From: Mesorhizobium sp. WSM3862
Lineage (GTDB): Bacteria > Pseudomonadota > Alphaproteobacteria > Rhizobiales > Rhizobiaceae
Assembly: GCF_002294985.1 (NCBI RefSeq)
Contig: NZ_NSGE01000005.1
Span: 263,001 to 327,000 of the forward strand
Length of the DNA: 64,000 nucleotides
Direction: 5' to 3'
Positions 17,501 through 25,436 of this stretch are shown here, one piece after another. Position 1 is the first letter of the stretch. The number at the start of each line of letters is the position of its first letter. The notes beneath the pieces are model-generated. The model saw only the letters and a program-made list of their open reading frames with translations. It made no database searches and had not been told where the DNA came from. A program made the translations under genes and the position numbers.

Positions 17501-17735
17501 CCTTAAGCCCCTTCAGGCTCTTGAGCTTGCTTTCCATCGGCCTGAGCAGCAGCCGTTCTGAGTCCTCCGGCGAAATGCCCTGGTAGATCAGGCTGACATA
17601 CATCATCGGAATTGGAACGTCCGGCTCCGCTTCCTTCGGCGTCGACTGATAGGCGACCCAGCCCGCGACGAGCAGGAACATCAGCGCCGATATTGTGAGG
17701 CGGGCGTTGTGAATGGCGAGTCTGACGATGTCCAT
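14559..17735 (-). CDS. RND efflux pump permease
   Basis: 1058-aa inner-membrane RND permease (AcrB/MdtB-like superfamily, closer to the group whose N-terminus reads PKEAEPDVPIP). The expected topology is present: TM1 at residues 11-30, a large periplasmic loop, a TM2-6 cluster at about 335-480, TM7 at about 514-535, a second periplasmic loop, and TM8-12 at about 862-1010. The proton-relay acids are in TM4 (ILAVGMLVDDAIIV). The C-terminal tail is basic then acidic. The adaptor gene lies 71 nt upstream; no outer-membrane channel gene is in the window, so a TolC-like partner must come from elsewhere. Substrate range unknown. Confidence 0.95.
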   Translation of the reverse strand: MDIVRLAIHNARLTISALMFLLVAGWVAYQSTPKEAEPDVPIPMMYVSLIYQGISPEDSERLLLRPMESKLKSLKGLKEMRSAAFQGGGYVLVEFQPQTNLATALQDTRSKVQDAKADLPQAAEEPTVTEVNVSEFPVLVVTLSGDVPERVLTSAARELRDRIEEVPGVLEGSLQGARDDLVEVVIDPVKLSSYGLQLDQVIQGVGASNSLVAAGNLEGSEGKYAVKVPSLIETPEDVAKLPVVATPNAVVQAKDVATIRSTFKDAETVTRLDGKPAIAIEVKKRIGANLIDTLNHVREVSDTFIKTMPEGMHVTYTQDKSVFVNQLLGDLQNHVMIAVILVFIVILYALSGRASLLIGLAIPSSFLIGILLLAMMGYTINMIVLFSLILAVGMLVDDAIIVTEFAERRMSEGMPKADAFALAAKRMAGPVIAATMTRIAAFSPLLFWPGIIGDFMKYMPITLIVTLSASMLYALVFAPTLGAIFAKAPAHHEDSGRDGWYMALVKQAVRFPITVILLTVGLLVGVGFAYSKYGAGVEFFPSVEPDYGLLYVHARGNLSLAEMDAATKTAERRLLGWPGVKSVYTRVGKTQGGGQDIPEDVVGVIQYEFVDWRERKSANQILDDLRGVMAGIPGVDVEVRVPEAGPPTGKPIQIRLSAADPAGLDDKARAVAARIAKVPNVIDVSDGLPPPGVDWALEVDRAKAAQYGISPTSVGTVVQLVTNGLKLSEYRPAGADDAVDIRLRLPEDRRTLSTLDELRVQTSQGSVPISNFVVRKPEPTVSVLNRIDGARTVVVQANVSAGAQVAAVQAEVTKAVADMDLGSGIRWKLAGSNEDSAEASAFLSKAFGAAIFLIFLVLLAQFNKFTSVWLVLSCVVMATIGVFLGLLLTGEAFGIVMSGIGVIALAGVVVNNNIVLIDTYDRLREEGWDKMDAVLQTCRERARPVVLTAVSAILGVLPIAFGLGLEIFHHETTINAPSTQWWISLSSAIVFGLSFATLLTLVVTPSMLMVFTRAKVKPGARRGWLSRLFRRGKGELPTGEPVAEANAEPAVAFPKAAE

Positions 17736-17806
17736 GACTTATGCCTGCTGTTTCCCTGGAAGCCGCGACATTGGCCAGCGGCGCCGGCCGAGCCGGCGCG
17801 GCCGCG

Positions 17807-18985
17807 CTATTGCGTGCCGGCGGAGGCTTCGCTGATCAGCTTGTTGATGGTTGCCTGGTCGGCCTCGACCGGCTTCACCAGATCGCCTTCCTTCACCAGT
17901 TCCTGGCCGGCGACGATGATGCGCGCGTCCTGCGGTATGCCGCCGAGCACCAGTCCCTTCGGCGTGTCGTCGACGAGGTCGATCGGGAAGAACGCCACCT
18001 TGTCGTCCTTGCCGACCGCGCGGATGCCGAGGTCGCCCTTGTCGCCCAGCGTCACCACCGAGCGTGGCAGCATGACCGCATCGGTCGGCTGGGCGCTGAG
18101 CGTGATCTCGGCCGTCATGCCGGCGGGGATGGAGCCGTCGGCATTGGGGATGGCCACCTCGACACGGAAGGTGCGGGTCTGCGAGGAGGCGTCACGGCTG
18201 ATGTAGCGCACCGTGCCGGTAACCTTCTGGTCGTTGACAAGGCGCACATTGGCCTGGTCGCCGATCTTGATGTAGCGCAGGTCGCGCTCGCTGATCTCGC
18301 CGCGCGCGATCACCGGGTCGAGCTTGAGGATGGTGGCCACCTCGCCGCCCTGCATCACCGAGCTGCCGAGCTCGACGGGCACGCGGTCGATGACGCCGTC
18401 GAAAGGCGCCTTCACTTCGTTGCGGTCGAGTTCGGCCTGCGCCGTCTCCAGCATGGACTGCGCCGCCGTCAGGTTCGACCGAGCGGTGTCGAGCTGCAGC
18501 TTGGGGAGATTGCCGGTCTTGGCCAGCCGTTCGGCTGCGTCGAGCTCGGCCTTGCGCTGCGCCAGCAGCTGCCTGGCATTGTCGACATTCGAGAGCTTCT
18601 CCTCGGCGGCAAGCATCAGCACGAGGTCGCCGGTCTTGACGTGATCGCCCTGCTTGACCGGGAGCTTATCGATGACACCGGCGACGCGGACAGCAAGCAC
18701 AGCGCGCTTGTCGGCTTCGGTCAGGCCCGAGATCCGTATCGCCCGCGCGAAGGTTTTGCGCGGCGGCGTCACCACCGCGACGGTGCGCAATGCTGCCTTC
18801 GGCTCGGCCTCCGCCGTCTTCGGCTTTTCGGCGACGGACTGCGCGGCTTTGCCTGCTTCTCCCTGCTTCTGGTGGTCGGCGGCGCTGCCCACGGACGAGA
18901 ACTCGCCCGTTGCCATCCAGGCAGCGAATCCGATGAGCACAGCAATGGCTGCAAGCTTGTGAAACCTGATTTTCGGCATCGTCAT
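17807..18985 (-). CDS. RND efflux periplasmic adaptor (membrane fusion protein)
   Basis: 392-aa adaptor linking the RND permease to an outer-membrane channel. An N-terminal membrane anchor (residues 9-26) is followed by a charged linker (27-65), the biotinyl-lipoyl half-motif VAGVIDKLPVKQGDHVKTGDLVLML, a coiled-coil hairpin rich in Ala/Gln/Leu (about 130-180), the second lipoyl half (VKAPFDGVIDRVPVELGSSV) and beta-barrel domains. It is first in the operon and followed by the permease gene. The ATG sits behind a purine-rich stretch (GGAAAAA). No regulator gene is adjacent. Confidence 0.94.
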   Translation of the reverse strand: MTMPKIRFHKLAAIAVLIGFAAWMATGEFSSVGSAADHQKQGEAGKAAQSVAEKPKTAEAEPKAALRTVAVVTPPRKTFARAIRISGLTEADKRAVLAVRVAGVIDKLPVKQGDHVKTGDLVLMLAAEEKLSNVDNARQLLAQRKAELDAAERLAKTGNLPKLQLDTARSNLTAAQSMLETAQAELDRNEVKAPFDGVIDRVPVELGSSVMQGGEVATILKLDPVIARGEISERDLRYIKIGDQANVRLVNDQKVTGTVRYISRDASSQTRTFRVEVAIPNADGSIPAGMTAEITLSAQPTDAVMLPRSVVTLGDKGDLGIRAVGKDDKVAFFPIDLVDDTPKGLVLGGIPQDARIIVAGQELVKEGDLVKPVEADQATINKLISEASAGTQ

Positions 18986-19347
18986 TTTTTCCGTTGCAGG
19001 CTTGGGCGAGGTCGACGGTTTCGATCCCCGGGCGCGCGGCCGATATGGGGGCGCGCAGAGCCATCTTCAATTTGCCGTGATCGGCGAAGCGCGCTTCTAC
19101 CGCAAAGCCGTTGCGCAAAACAGTCAGAAACTTTGATGGATTATTGCGCCGCCGAGCTTGGGGCGCTGGTTTTTTCCGCGTTTTACATGCTGGACTGCTT
19201 GGCTTTTCTCAATCGGGGCCGGTTTTTCAGCCGATCGGACACTCAATGGCAGCAGGCGTCAGTATGATGAAGAATTTTTTTGCGAAATGACATGTCGCAT
19301 TGGCATGGAGCAATCAGAGGACGCGCCCAATCCGAAAATAAATCCGA
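18986..19347. other. Gene-free region upstream of the RND adaptor
   Basis: 362 nt between the adaptor start and the end of the aldehyde dehydrogenase gene, both on the minus strand. I find no convincing gene; the short open frames here have no signal, family pattern or ribosome site. It should contain the efflux operon promoter. Two copies of TTGCGC (near 19111 and 19144) are the only repetition I noticed. Confidence 0.5.
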
Positions 19348-20769
19348 TCAGGTGATCAGGTTAAGCAAGCGGAACAGCCGCTCGAATGTGCGGCCATAAG
19401 GCGGCCTGAGCAGGGCCCCGGCACTCAGCCTGGATTGGACGAAGATCGGCTTTTCCTTGCTGAAGGTGCGGAAACCCCATTCGCCGTGATAGGCGCCCAT
19501 GCCGCTCTCGCCGACGCCGCCGAATGGCTGCCGTTCCTGCACCAGATGCATCATGCTGTCGTTGATCGTCACGCCGCCGGCAACGGTTTCTCGCATGATC
19601 CTTTGGCGATTGGCGCTGTTCTTGCCGAACCAATAGAGGGCGAGCGGACGCTCGCCGCGGTTCACGTGATCGATTGCCTCATCTACCGCGCCGTATTCAA
19701 CGATCGGCAGCACCGGCCCGAAGATTTCCTCGCGCATCAGCCGCAAACTCTCGCCGGCGTTCCTGACCAGGACCGGCGCCATCTTGCGGTCGCTCACGCC
19801 AAGCCTTTCATTTGCCGGGTTGACCTCGGTGACATCGGCGCCGCTTTCGCGCGCCTCGGCGATCATGTCGCTCAGGCGCCGCTGGTGCCGTTCGCTGATG
19901 ATCGCCGTGTAGTCGGGATTGTCGCCCAGGCGCGGATAGAGCTGCGTCATCGCGCCGGCAAGTTTTGCGGCGATCGCCGCGCCTTGCCCTTGCGGGACCA
20001 TCAGATAGTCGGGTGCGATGCAGGTCTGGCCCGCATTCAAGAGCTTGCCGTAGGCGACGCTTGCGACCGCAGCGTCGAGATCGCAGGACGCATCGAAGAT
20101 CGCCGGTGACTTGCCGCCAAGCTCGAGCGTCACCGGCGTCAGATTGGCGGCCGCGGCCAGCGCCACCTGCCGACCGACAGCGGTGGAGCCGGTGAACAAG
20201 AGATGATCGAAAGGCATGGACACGAATGTCTTGCCGACTTCGGCATCGCCGACGACAACGCTCATCTCGTCGGAGGAAAAATGCTCTTCGACCAACCGGG
20301 CAAGCAGGTCTGAAAAATTCGGCGTCAGCTCGGACGGCTTGAGCAGCACCCGGTTGCCGGCGGCTAGAGCGGCAGTCGCCGGCGCGATGGCAAGCTGGAA
20401 CGGATAGTTCCAGGGCGAGACGATGCCGACGACCCCGAGCGGCTGCGGCAGAAGGCGGTTGCGCCCCGGCAGGAACGGCAGGCTGGTGGCGACGCGGCGC
20501 TCGCGCATCCAGCCGCGCAGATGCCGGACGGCGTGCTTGATGCCGGCGCGAACGACGAACAGTTCCGCAAGCCGCGTTTCCTGCGCCGCCCGTCCAGTGA
20601 AATCGCTGTCGATCGCCGTGCAGATCTCGGCTTCATGCTTTTCGGTCAGCGCCAGCAGCCGCTTCAGCCGGTCCTTGCGCACTGCGAGGCCAGGAAAGGG
20701 GTCCTTCTCGAAGGCCCTGCACTGCGCCTCAAACTTGACCCCGAGAGAGTTCTGTCTGGTCTGCAGCAT
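19348..20769 (-). CDS. Coniferyl-aldehyde-dehydrogenase-like ALDH
   Basis: 473-aa NAD(P)-dependent aldehyde dehydrogenase. Catalytic Cys250 lies in NAGQTCIAPDY, general-base Glu216 in TLELGGKSP, and the cofactor motif SPWNYPFQL is at 118-126. Overall it resembles the coniferyl aldehyde dehydrogenase (CalB) group: short, with the C-terminus MGAYHGEWGFRTFSKEKPIF. It would oxidise aromatic or long-chain aldehydes to acids. ATG 20769 follows a strong GGGAGG; upstream in-frame codons overlap the patatin gene and are rejected. A TetR-style palindrome sits just upstream of the ribosome site. The C-terminal basic/hydrophobic stretch (PPYGRTFERLFRLLNLIT) could attach it to a membrane. Confidence 0.92.
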   Translation of the reverse strand: MLQTRQNSLGVKFEAQCRAFEKDPFPGLAVRKDRLKRLLALTEKHEAEICTAIDSDFTGRAAQETRLAELFVVRAGIKHAVRHLRGWMRERRVATSLPFLPGRNRLLPQPLGVVGIVSPWNYPFQLAIAPATAALAAGNRVLLKPSELTPNFSDLLARLVEEHFSSDEMSVVVGDAEVGKTFVSMPFDHLLFTGSTAVGRQVALAAAANLTPVTLELGGKSPAIFDASCDLDAAVASVAYGKLLNAGQTCIAPDYLMVPQGQGAAIAAKLAGAMTQLYPRLGDNPDYTAIISERHQRRLSDMIAEARESGADVTEVNPANERLGVSDRKMAPVLVRNAGESLRLMREEIFGPVLPIVEYGAVDEAIDHVNRGERPLALYWFGKNSANRQRIMRETVAGGVTINDSMMHLVQERQPFGGVGESGMGAYHGEWGFRTFSKEKPIFVQSRLSAGALLRPPYGRTFERLFRLLNLIT

Positions 20770-20780
20770 CGCTACCTCCC

Positions 20781-20798
20781 GTTTACGTCGAGGTAAAC
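20781..20798. promoter_or_regulatory. Palindromic operator before the ALDH gene
   Basis: GTTTAC-N6-GTAAAC, a perfect 6+6 palindrome centred 21 nt upstream of the ALDH start and directly abutting its Shine-Dalgarno. The geometry suits a TetR-family repressor. No TetR gene is in the window, so the regulator would be encoded elsewhere. Confidence 0.5.
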
Positions 20799-20887
20799 TA
20801 CTCGCGCGACGGGGGTGAATCCAGCGTATCGCCGGTTCCGCAAGGGAAACTTCAGCGCCTGCTGAAACGTGCGACAGGGTTGGGCAA

Positions 20888-22018
20888 CTAGGCTCGCCGG
20901 CGCGCTGACTCTGGCTTGATGCGCGCGGCGAGGAATTCCTTGACCCGCCGGCCCGGCGCCGGGCCGCGCATCGGCCTGAAGCCGTCGTCGAGCTCGCCCG
21001 AGAGGTCGAGCGTCGCTCGGCTGCCGACCGCGTCGTAGTTCTCCTCCAGCCAGTCGCTGGCCGCACTGCGGCCAAGGTCCCGCAGATAGGCGAGGAAGGC
21101 CCATTCGGCGTTGACCTTGGACGAGGCCGACAGATCCTTGAAAGCCTCGTCGGCATCGATGCGGTGCATGCGGATGTCGCGGTATTCGCCATGCGGCAGG
21201 CGTCCCGCCGCGATCAGTTCCTTGACGAAGGCGATCGAGCGGAATTCGCGCAGCAGCCCGGCATTGAAGGTGATCTCGTCGATGCGGTTCTGGATCTCGT
21301 TGGCGCTCTTCGGCGTGCCTTCGCGCACCACCGGGTTGATCTGCACGAGCAGCACGTCCTCGGTCGCCGCAGTCTTGAAGAACGGATAGAGCGCCGGATT
21401 GCCGCCATAGCCGCCATCCCAATAGGGCACGCCCTTGATCTCGACGGCGCGGAACAATTGCGGCAGGCAGGCCGACGCCATCACCGTGTCGAGGTCGATC
21501 TCGCCATCCGAGAAGACGCGCAGCTGCCCGGTCTCGACATTGGTCGCCGAAATGAAGAGCTCCATCGACTTGCAGGCGTGCACGTTGCCGAAGTCGATCT
21601 CCTTCTCGACCACATCGCGCAGCGGGTTGAGGCCGAGCGGATTGGCGACGTAAGGCGAGAAGACCCGCGACATGGTGTCGAAGAAGAAATAGCCGGGCGT
21701 GTTCTCGATCGACCAGTTCCCCCAGACGACGTCCCACGGCATGCGTTGCACCGGGCTGAACCGCCCCTTCGAGGCCACAGCACGCCAGAAATCATCGAGC
21801 TTTGTGCGCGCGCCCTCGACGCCGCCGCGCACGAAGCCGTCGGCCAGCGCCACCGCATTCATCGCGCCGGCGCTGGTGCCGGACACGGCAGCGATCTCAA
21901 GCCGCCCGTCTTCGAGCAGACGATCGAGCACGCCCCAGGAGAAGGCGCCGTGCGAACCGCCGCCCTGAAGCGCGATGTTGATCTTCTTCTTGTCCCCCGC
22001 CTTGCCGTTCTTCGCCAT
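20888..22018 (-). CDS. Patatin-like phospholipase
   Basis: 376-aa patatin-family serine hydrolase. The oxyanion hole is GGGSHGAF (19-26), the nucleophile elbow GTSAG (47-51, Ser49), and the catalytic Asp lies in YWDGGYGG. Such enzymes cleave phospholipids, and some bacterial members are associated with polyhydroxyalkanoate granules. The window carries phaR, phaA and phaB about 2.5 kb further on, so PHB depolymerase-like or granule-associated activity is conceivable but unproven. No signal peptide is visible, so it is likely cytoplasmic. The 190-nt region upstream holds no gene. Confidence 0.9.
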   Translation of the reverse strand: MAKNGKAGDKKKINIALQGGGSHGAFSWGVLDRLLEDGRLEIAAVSGTSAGAMNAVALADGFVRGGVEGARTKLDDFWRAVASKGRFSPVQRMPWDVVWGNWSIENTPGYFFFDTMSRVFSPYVANPLGLNPLRDVVEKEIDFGNVHACKSMELFISATNVETGQLRVFSDGEIDLDTVMASACLPQLFRAVEIKGVPYWDGGYGGNPALYPFFKTAATEDVLLVQINPVVREGTPKSANEIQNRIDEITFNAGLLREFRSIAFVKELIAAGRLPHGEYRDIRMHRIDADEAFKDLSASSKVNAEWAFLAYLRDLGRSAASDWLEENYDAVGSRATLDLSGELDDGFRPMRGPAPGRRVKEFLAARIKPESARRRA

Positions 22019-22208
22019 GGCGTTCCTTGTCTCGATGTGCCGGCCTGCCCCTGCGTCATTGGAGCGGGACCGCTGCCGTCAGCCTATGTTGCAGCGCAGC
22101 ATATAAGGACGGACCAAGGCAAGAACACGAGCACACAAGCGTGATCGGGTGAAATTTCGCTCATGAAAAAAACTGTCCGCTGCCGGACGCGGAGTATTGC
22201 TCGCGGCG

Positions 22209-23294
22209 TCAGGCCACGAGATCGGGCACCGGCCCGACATAGCGCGACTGCGGCCGGATCAGGCGTCCGGTCGCCTGCTGCTCGCGCGCATGCGCAATCC
22301 AGCCGGCGACGCGGCCGGCGGCAAAGACGTTGGAGAACGCCTCCTTCGGGAAGCCCGCGGCTTCGAGCAGGAGCGCGGTATAGAATTCGACATTGGTCTG
22401 GATCGAGCGTTGCGGCTTGGCGACCTTGAGCACGTCGAGTGCCGCCTGCTCCACCGTCTCGGCGAAGGCCAGCCGGCGGCCGGACTCATTTCGTGTGCCC
22501 AGCCGCCGCACGACGGCTTTCAGCACGTCGGCACGCGGGTCGCGTACGCGGTAGATGCGATGGCCGAAGCCCATGATGCGCTCGCCGCGCGCTATCTCGT
22601 TTCGCAGCCAGGCGGCCGCGTCGCCGCTCGCCTCGATCGCGTCGAGCATCTCGATCACCGGCCCCGGCGCGCCGCCATGCAGCGGGCCTTTGAGCGCGCC
22701 GAGCCCGGCCAGGATCGCCGAGGTCAAGCCCGCCTGCGTCGACGTCACCACCCGCGTTGCGAAGGTCGAGGCATTGAGCCCATGGTCGCAGACTGTCACC
22801 AGATACGTATCGAGCGCCTTGGCAAGGGCCGGCGACGGCGTGCCGGAGAGCATTCGGAGCATGTCGTTGGCATGATCGGCGCGTGCGTCCGGAGTCAGAG
22901 GCTTCTCGCCGCGTCCGAGCCGCAGCAGGGCCGGAGTTAGCACCGCCGGCGCCGCGATCAGCCGGAGCGCGTCGGCGAGCGACTCGCCGTCGGGCAGAAG
23001 GGCGATGCCGGCGCGCATACCGCTGTAGACGTCGAGCGCTGGAAGTTCAGCGAGCATCGGCTGCAGCCGTTCGAAAATCTCGACACGCGCATTGCCGATC
23101 GCCTTCTCCAGCTCGTCGTCGCCGGGAAGCTCGTCAAAGAACCCGTCGAACAAGAGGCGGACCACCTGGCCGTAGCGCCAGTGCCCGGCGAGTTCCGTCA
23201 ACGAATGGCCTCGGATGGTGAGATGGCCGCCCGCGCCGTCGACATCGGAAAGAACCGTCTCCGCCGCCACAACATCATCGAGCCCATTTGCCAT
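22209..23294 (-). CDS. Citrate synthase/methylcitrate synthase family protein
   Basis: 361-aa citrate-synthase-fold protein, shorter than the TCA enzyme GltA and like CitA/PrpC-type enzymes. The first catalytic His is in CDHGLNASTFATR, the second in MGFGHRIYRVRDPRADVL with arginines 4 and 9 residues on. The third catalytic position, normally Asp in NVDF, is Glu here (QTNVEFYTA). I believe actinobacterial CitA-like proteins show the same change, so activity is not excluded. The gene is divergent from a second, HTH-carrying homologue (93 bp between starts); the pair may form a hetero-oligomer or act on an acyl-CoA other than acetyl-CoA. Confidence 0.88.
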   Translation of the reverse strand: MANGLDDVVAAETVLSDVDGAGGHLTIRGHSLTELAGHWRYGQVVRLLFDGFFDELPGDDELEKAIGNARVEIFERLQPMLAELPALDVYSGMRAGIALLPDGESLADALRLIAAPAVLTPALLRLGRGEKPLTPDARADHANDMLRMLSGTPSPALAKALDTYLVTVCDHGLNASTFATRVVTSTQAGLTSAILAGLGALKGPLHGGAPGPVIEMLDAIEASGDAAAWLRNEIARGERIMGFGHRIYRVRDPRADVLKAVVRRLGTRNESGRRLAFAETVEQAALDVLKVAKPQRSIQTNVEFYTALLLEAAGFPKEAFSNVFAAGRVAGWIAHAREQQATGRLIRPQSRYVGPVPDLVA

Positions 23295-23387
23295 GACTGT
23301 CTCCTTGACCCTTTGTGCACTGCAGTTAATGCTCTACAATCAACGCATCAATCTTGATCAACTGAATCAATATGAGGCGGTGCGGAC

Positions 23388-24539
23388 TTGTCCGAATGGC
23401 TGACGCGGGAGGAAGCGCTGGCGCGGCTCAAGGTCCGGCCGCAGACGCTTTACGCCTATGTCAGCCGCGGCCGCATCGGCATGCGGCCCGACGGGGCCGA
23501 TCCGCGCCGCAGCCAGTATCGAGCCGACGACATAGCCGCGCTCGCCACCCGCCGGGCGCGCGGGCGCAGCCCCCAGGCGATCGCCGAAAGCGCCATCGCC
23601 TGGGGCGAGCCGGCGATCACCACTGCCATCTCGACCGTGCTGCACGGCCGCCTCGTTTATCGCGGCAAGGATGCCGTTGCGCTTGCCGCGACAGCGACGC
23701 TGGAGGAGGCAGCAAGCCTGCTTTGGGCATCCGGCGCCGCGATATCCTTCGCATCGCTGACGCCTTCGATCGTTCGCGAGAGCGGCACCCCGACGGCCTT
23801 TGCAAGATTGTCGGCGCTTGCCGCGGCTGGCCGGCCTTCGCTCGGCCGCAGGCCGGGCATGCTGCAGCAGGATGGCGCCAGCGCCACCAGCGTGCTCGCG
23901 ACGTCACTCGGTGCAAGCCCGGGGGCGGAGCCGGTGCATGAAAGGCTGGCGCGCGGCTGGTCGGTCGACGCTGCCGGTGCCGATCTCATCCGCAAGGCGC
24001 TGGTGCTTTTGGCCGATCACGAGCTCAACGCCTCGACCTTCGCCGCACGCGTCGCCGCTTCGACCGGCGCGCCGATCGTGGCCTGCCTGCTTGCCGGGCT
24101 CGCTGCCCTTACCGGCCCGCGTCATGGCGGCGCCGGCGCCGCCGCCATCGCGCTGGTCGAGGATGCCGAGCGGCTCGGGCCGGACGAGACGATCGCGCGC
24201 TGGCTGGCCCACGACCGGCCGCTGCCCGGCTTCGGCCATCAGCTTTACCCCGAAGGCGATCCGCGCGCCGAGGCTCTGCTGCCCGACCTCGATATCGCTG
24301 ACGGTCTGCTGCATCTGCGCGACGCCGTCCTTGCCGCGACAGGCATGCGCCCGAATGTCGACTTCGCGCTCGCCGCGCTGACGCGCAGCCTCAATCTCCC
24401 CGCCGACGCGCCCTTTCGCCTGTTCGCGCTCGGTCGCAGCATCGGCTGGACGGCGCATGCCATCGAGCAGGTGACGAGCAACAGGCCCATCAGGCCGCGA
24501 GCCCGCTATGACGGCCCTGCAGGAACACCTGACGGCTAG
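23388..24539 (+). CDS. Citrate-synthase homologue with N-terminal helix-turn-helix
   Basis: 383-aa protein with two parts. Residues 1-60 (WLTREEALARLKVRPQTLYAYVSRGRIG...RRSQYRADDIAALATRR) form a MerR/excisionase-like HTH. Residues 75-375 are a citrate-synthase domain. It keeps the catalytic His in ADHELNASTF, the His in GFGHQLYPEGDPRAEAL and the Asp in RPNVDFALAAL, but the basic residue four positions after the second His is replaced (Pro). The start is TTG 23388; no ATG fits the HTH. The stop lies 3 nt before the end of convergent phaR. HTH-citrate synthase fusions recur in rhizobia; the fusion suggests metabolite-responsive regulation, catalysis or both. Confidence 0.85.
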   Translation: MSEWLTREEALARLKVRPQTLYAYVSRGRIGMRPDGADPRRSQYRADDIAALATRRARGRSPQAIAESAIAWGEPAITTAISTVLHGRLVYRGKDAVALAATATLEEAASLLWASGAAISFASLTPSIVRESGTPTAFARLSALAAAGRPSLGRRPGMLQQDGASATSVLATSLGASPGAEPVHERLARGWSVDAAGADLIRKALVLLADHELNASTFAARVAASTGAPIVACLLAGLAALTGPRHGGAGAAAIALVEDAERLGPDETIARWLAHDRPLPGFGHQLYPEGDPRAEALLPDLDIADGLLHLRDAVLAATGMRPNVDFALAALTRSLNLPADAPFRLFALGRSIGWTAHAIEQVTSNRPIRPRARYDGPAGTPDG

Positions 24540-24542
24540 CCA

Positions 24543-25136
24543 TCACGACATGGTGTCGAGCTTGCGCTGCATGGCGGCGATCTGCGCCTTCAATTCCTGC
24601 AGGTCGTCGGATTTCTCGTCCTTCTTCGACGGCTCGGCGGGCGCCGCGGAATTGGGGCCGGCTGACGGGAACGGCGTGAACATGCGCATCGCGTTCTGGA
24701 ACATCTCGACGTTGCGCCGCGTCTGTTCCTCCAGCGCCTTCATCGGCGTCTTCATCATGTCGATCGGCGTCTTGCCGAAGGCGCCCTTCAGCTGCTCGCG
24801 GAAACGCTCCTGCTCCTTGGAGAAGGCGATCATCGACTGTTCGAGGAAGCTCGGCACGATCATCTGCATCTGGTCGCCGTAGAAGGAGATCAGCTGGCGC
24901 AGGAACGGGATCGGCAGCATGTTCTGCCCGTCCTTGTTCTCCAGCTCGAAGATGATCTGGGTCAGCACCGGATGCGTGATGTCGTCGCCGGTCTTGGCGT
25001 CCTGCACGGTGAATTCTTCGCCCTTCTTGACCATCTCGGCCAGATCTTCGAGCGTGACATAGGTGCTGGTGCCGGTGTTGTAGAGCCGGCGGTTGGCGTA
25101 TTTCTTGATGACGATCGGGTCGTCTTTTGCGGCCAT
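24543..25136 (-). CDS. phaR: Polyhydroxyalkanoate synthesis repressor PhaR
   Basis: 197-aa PHB/PHA regulator. The N-terminal DNA-binding domain (IVIKKYANRRLYNTGTSTYV...EDLAEMVKKGEEF, residues 8-45) is followed by the PHB-accumulation regulatory domain (TQIIFELENK...LPIPFLRQLISFYGDQMQ) and a low-complexity C-terminus that ends in a short coiled coil (LQELKAQIAAMQRKLD). PhaR binds PHB and, when the polymer is absent, represses phasin and granule genes. ATG 25136 follows GGGGAGG; the longer frame upstream lacks the family pattern. Divergent from phaA, as is typical of rhizobia. Confidence 0.95.
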   Translation of the reverse strand: MAAKDDPIVIKKYANRRLYNTGTSTYVTLEDLAEMVKKGEEFTVQDAKTGDDITHPVLTQIIFELENKDGQNMLPIPFLRQLISFYGDQMQMIVPSFLEQSMIAFSKEQERFREQLKGAFGKTPIDMMKTPMKALEEQTRRNVEMFQNAMRMFTPFPSAGPNSAAPAEPSKKDEKSDDLQELKAQIAAMQRKLDTMS

Positions 25137-25436
25137 CCGTATCCTCCCCAGGATACCGGCGCGTTCACAGTAAGCGGCCGGTAACGATTGCGCCATTTGT
25201 CGAGGATATGCGCAAAAGCGTCACAATTCCAAGCGGTTTGTGCAGTGCGGCACCAATTAATGCCGAAAGGGCGGGCCAAATTGTGCTGCAGCGCGATGGC
25301 CACGCCGTCACGATAAGCGCTCGACTTGCTTGCCGCGCATGGCGGCCATGCCGATTTCCGGTTTGACTCAGGTGCTTGAACGGGCAAGAAAGTCTCCAAG
25401 GATAGCCTAACGACACCTCGAAGCCTGGAGAAGAAA
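25137..25436. promoter_or_regulatory. phaR-phaA intergenic region with TGC-rich sites
   Basis: 300-bp divergent control region with no gene. Two TGC-rich segments stand out: TTGTGCAGTGCGGCA around 25238-25252 and TTGTGCTGCAGCGC at 25281-25294. Paracoccus-type PhaR is known to bind TGC-rich, partly palindromic sites, so these are candidate PhaR operators controlling both genes. Two copies spaced about 42 bp apart (four helical turns) fit cooperative binding. Confidence 0.4.

Noticed and set aside
19158..19355. Small ORF between the RND adaptor and the aldehyde dehydrogenase
   Set aside because: No ribosome site, no family pattern, and it runs over the end of the aldehyde dehydrogenase gene.
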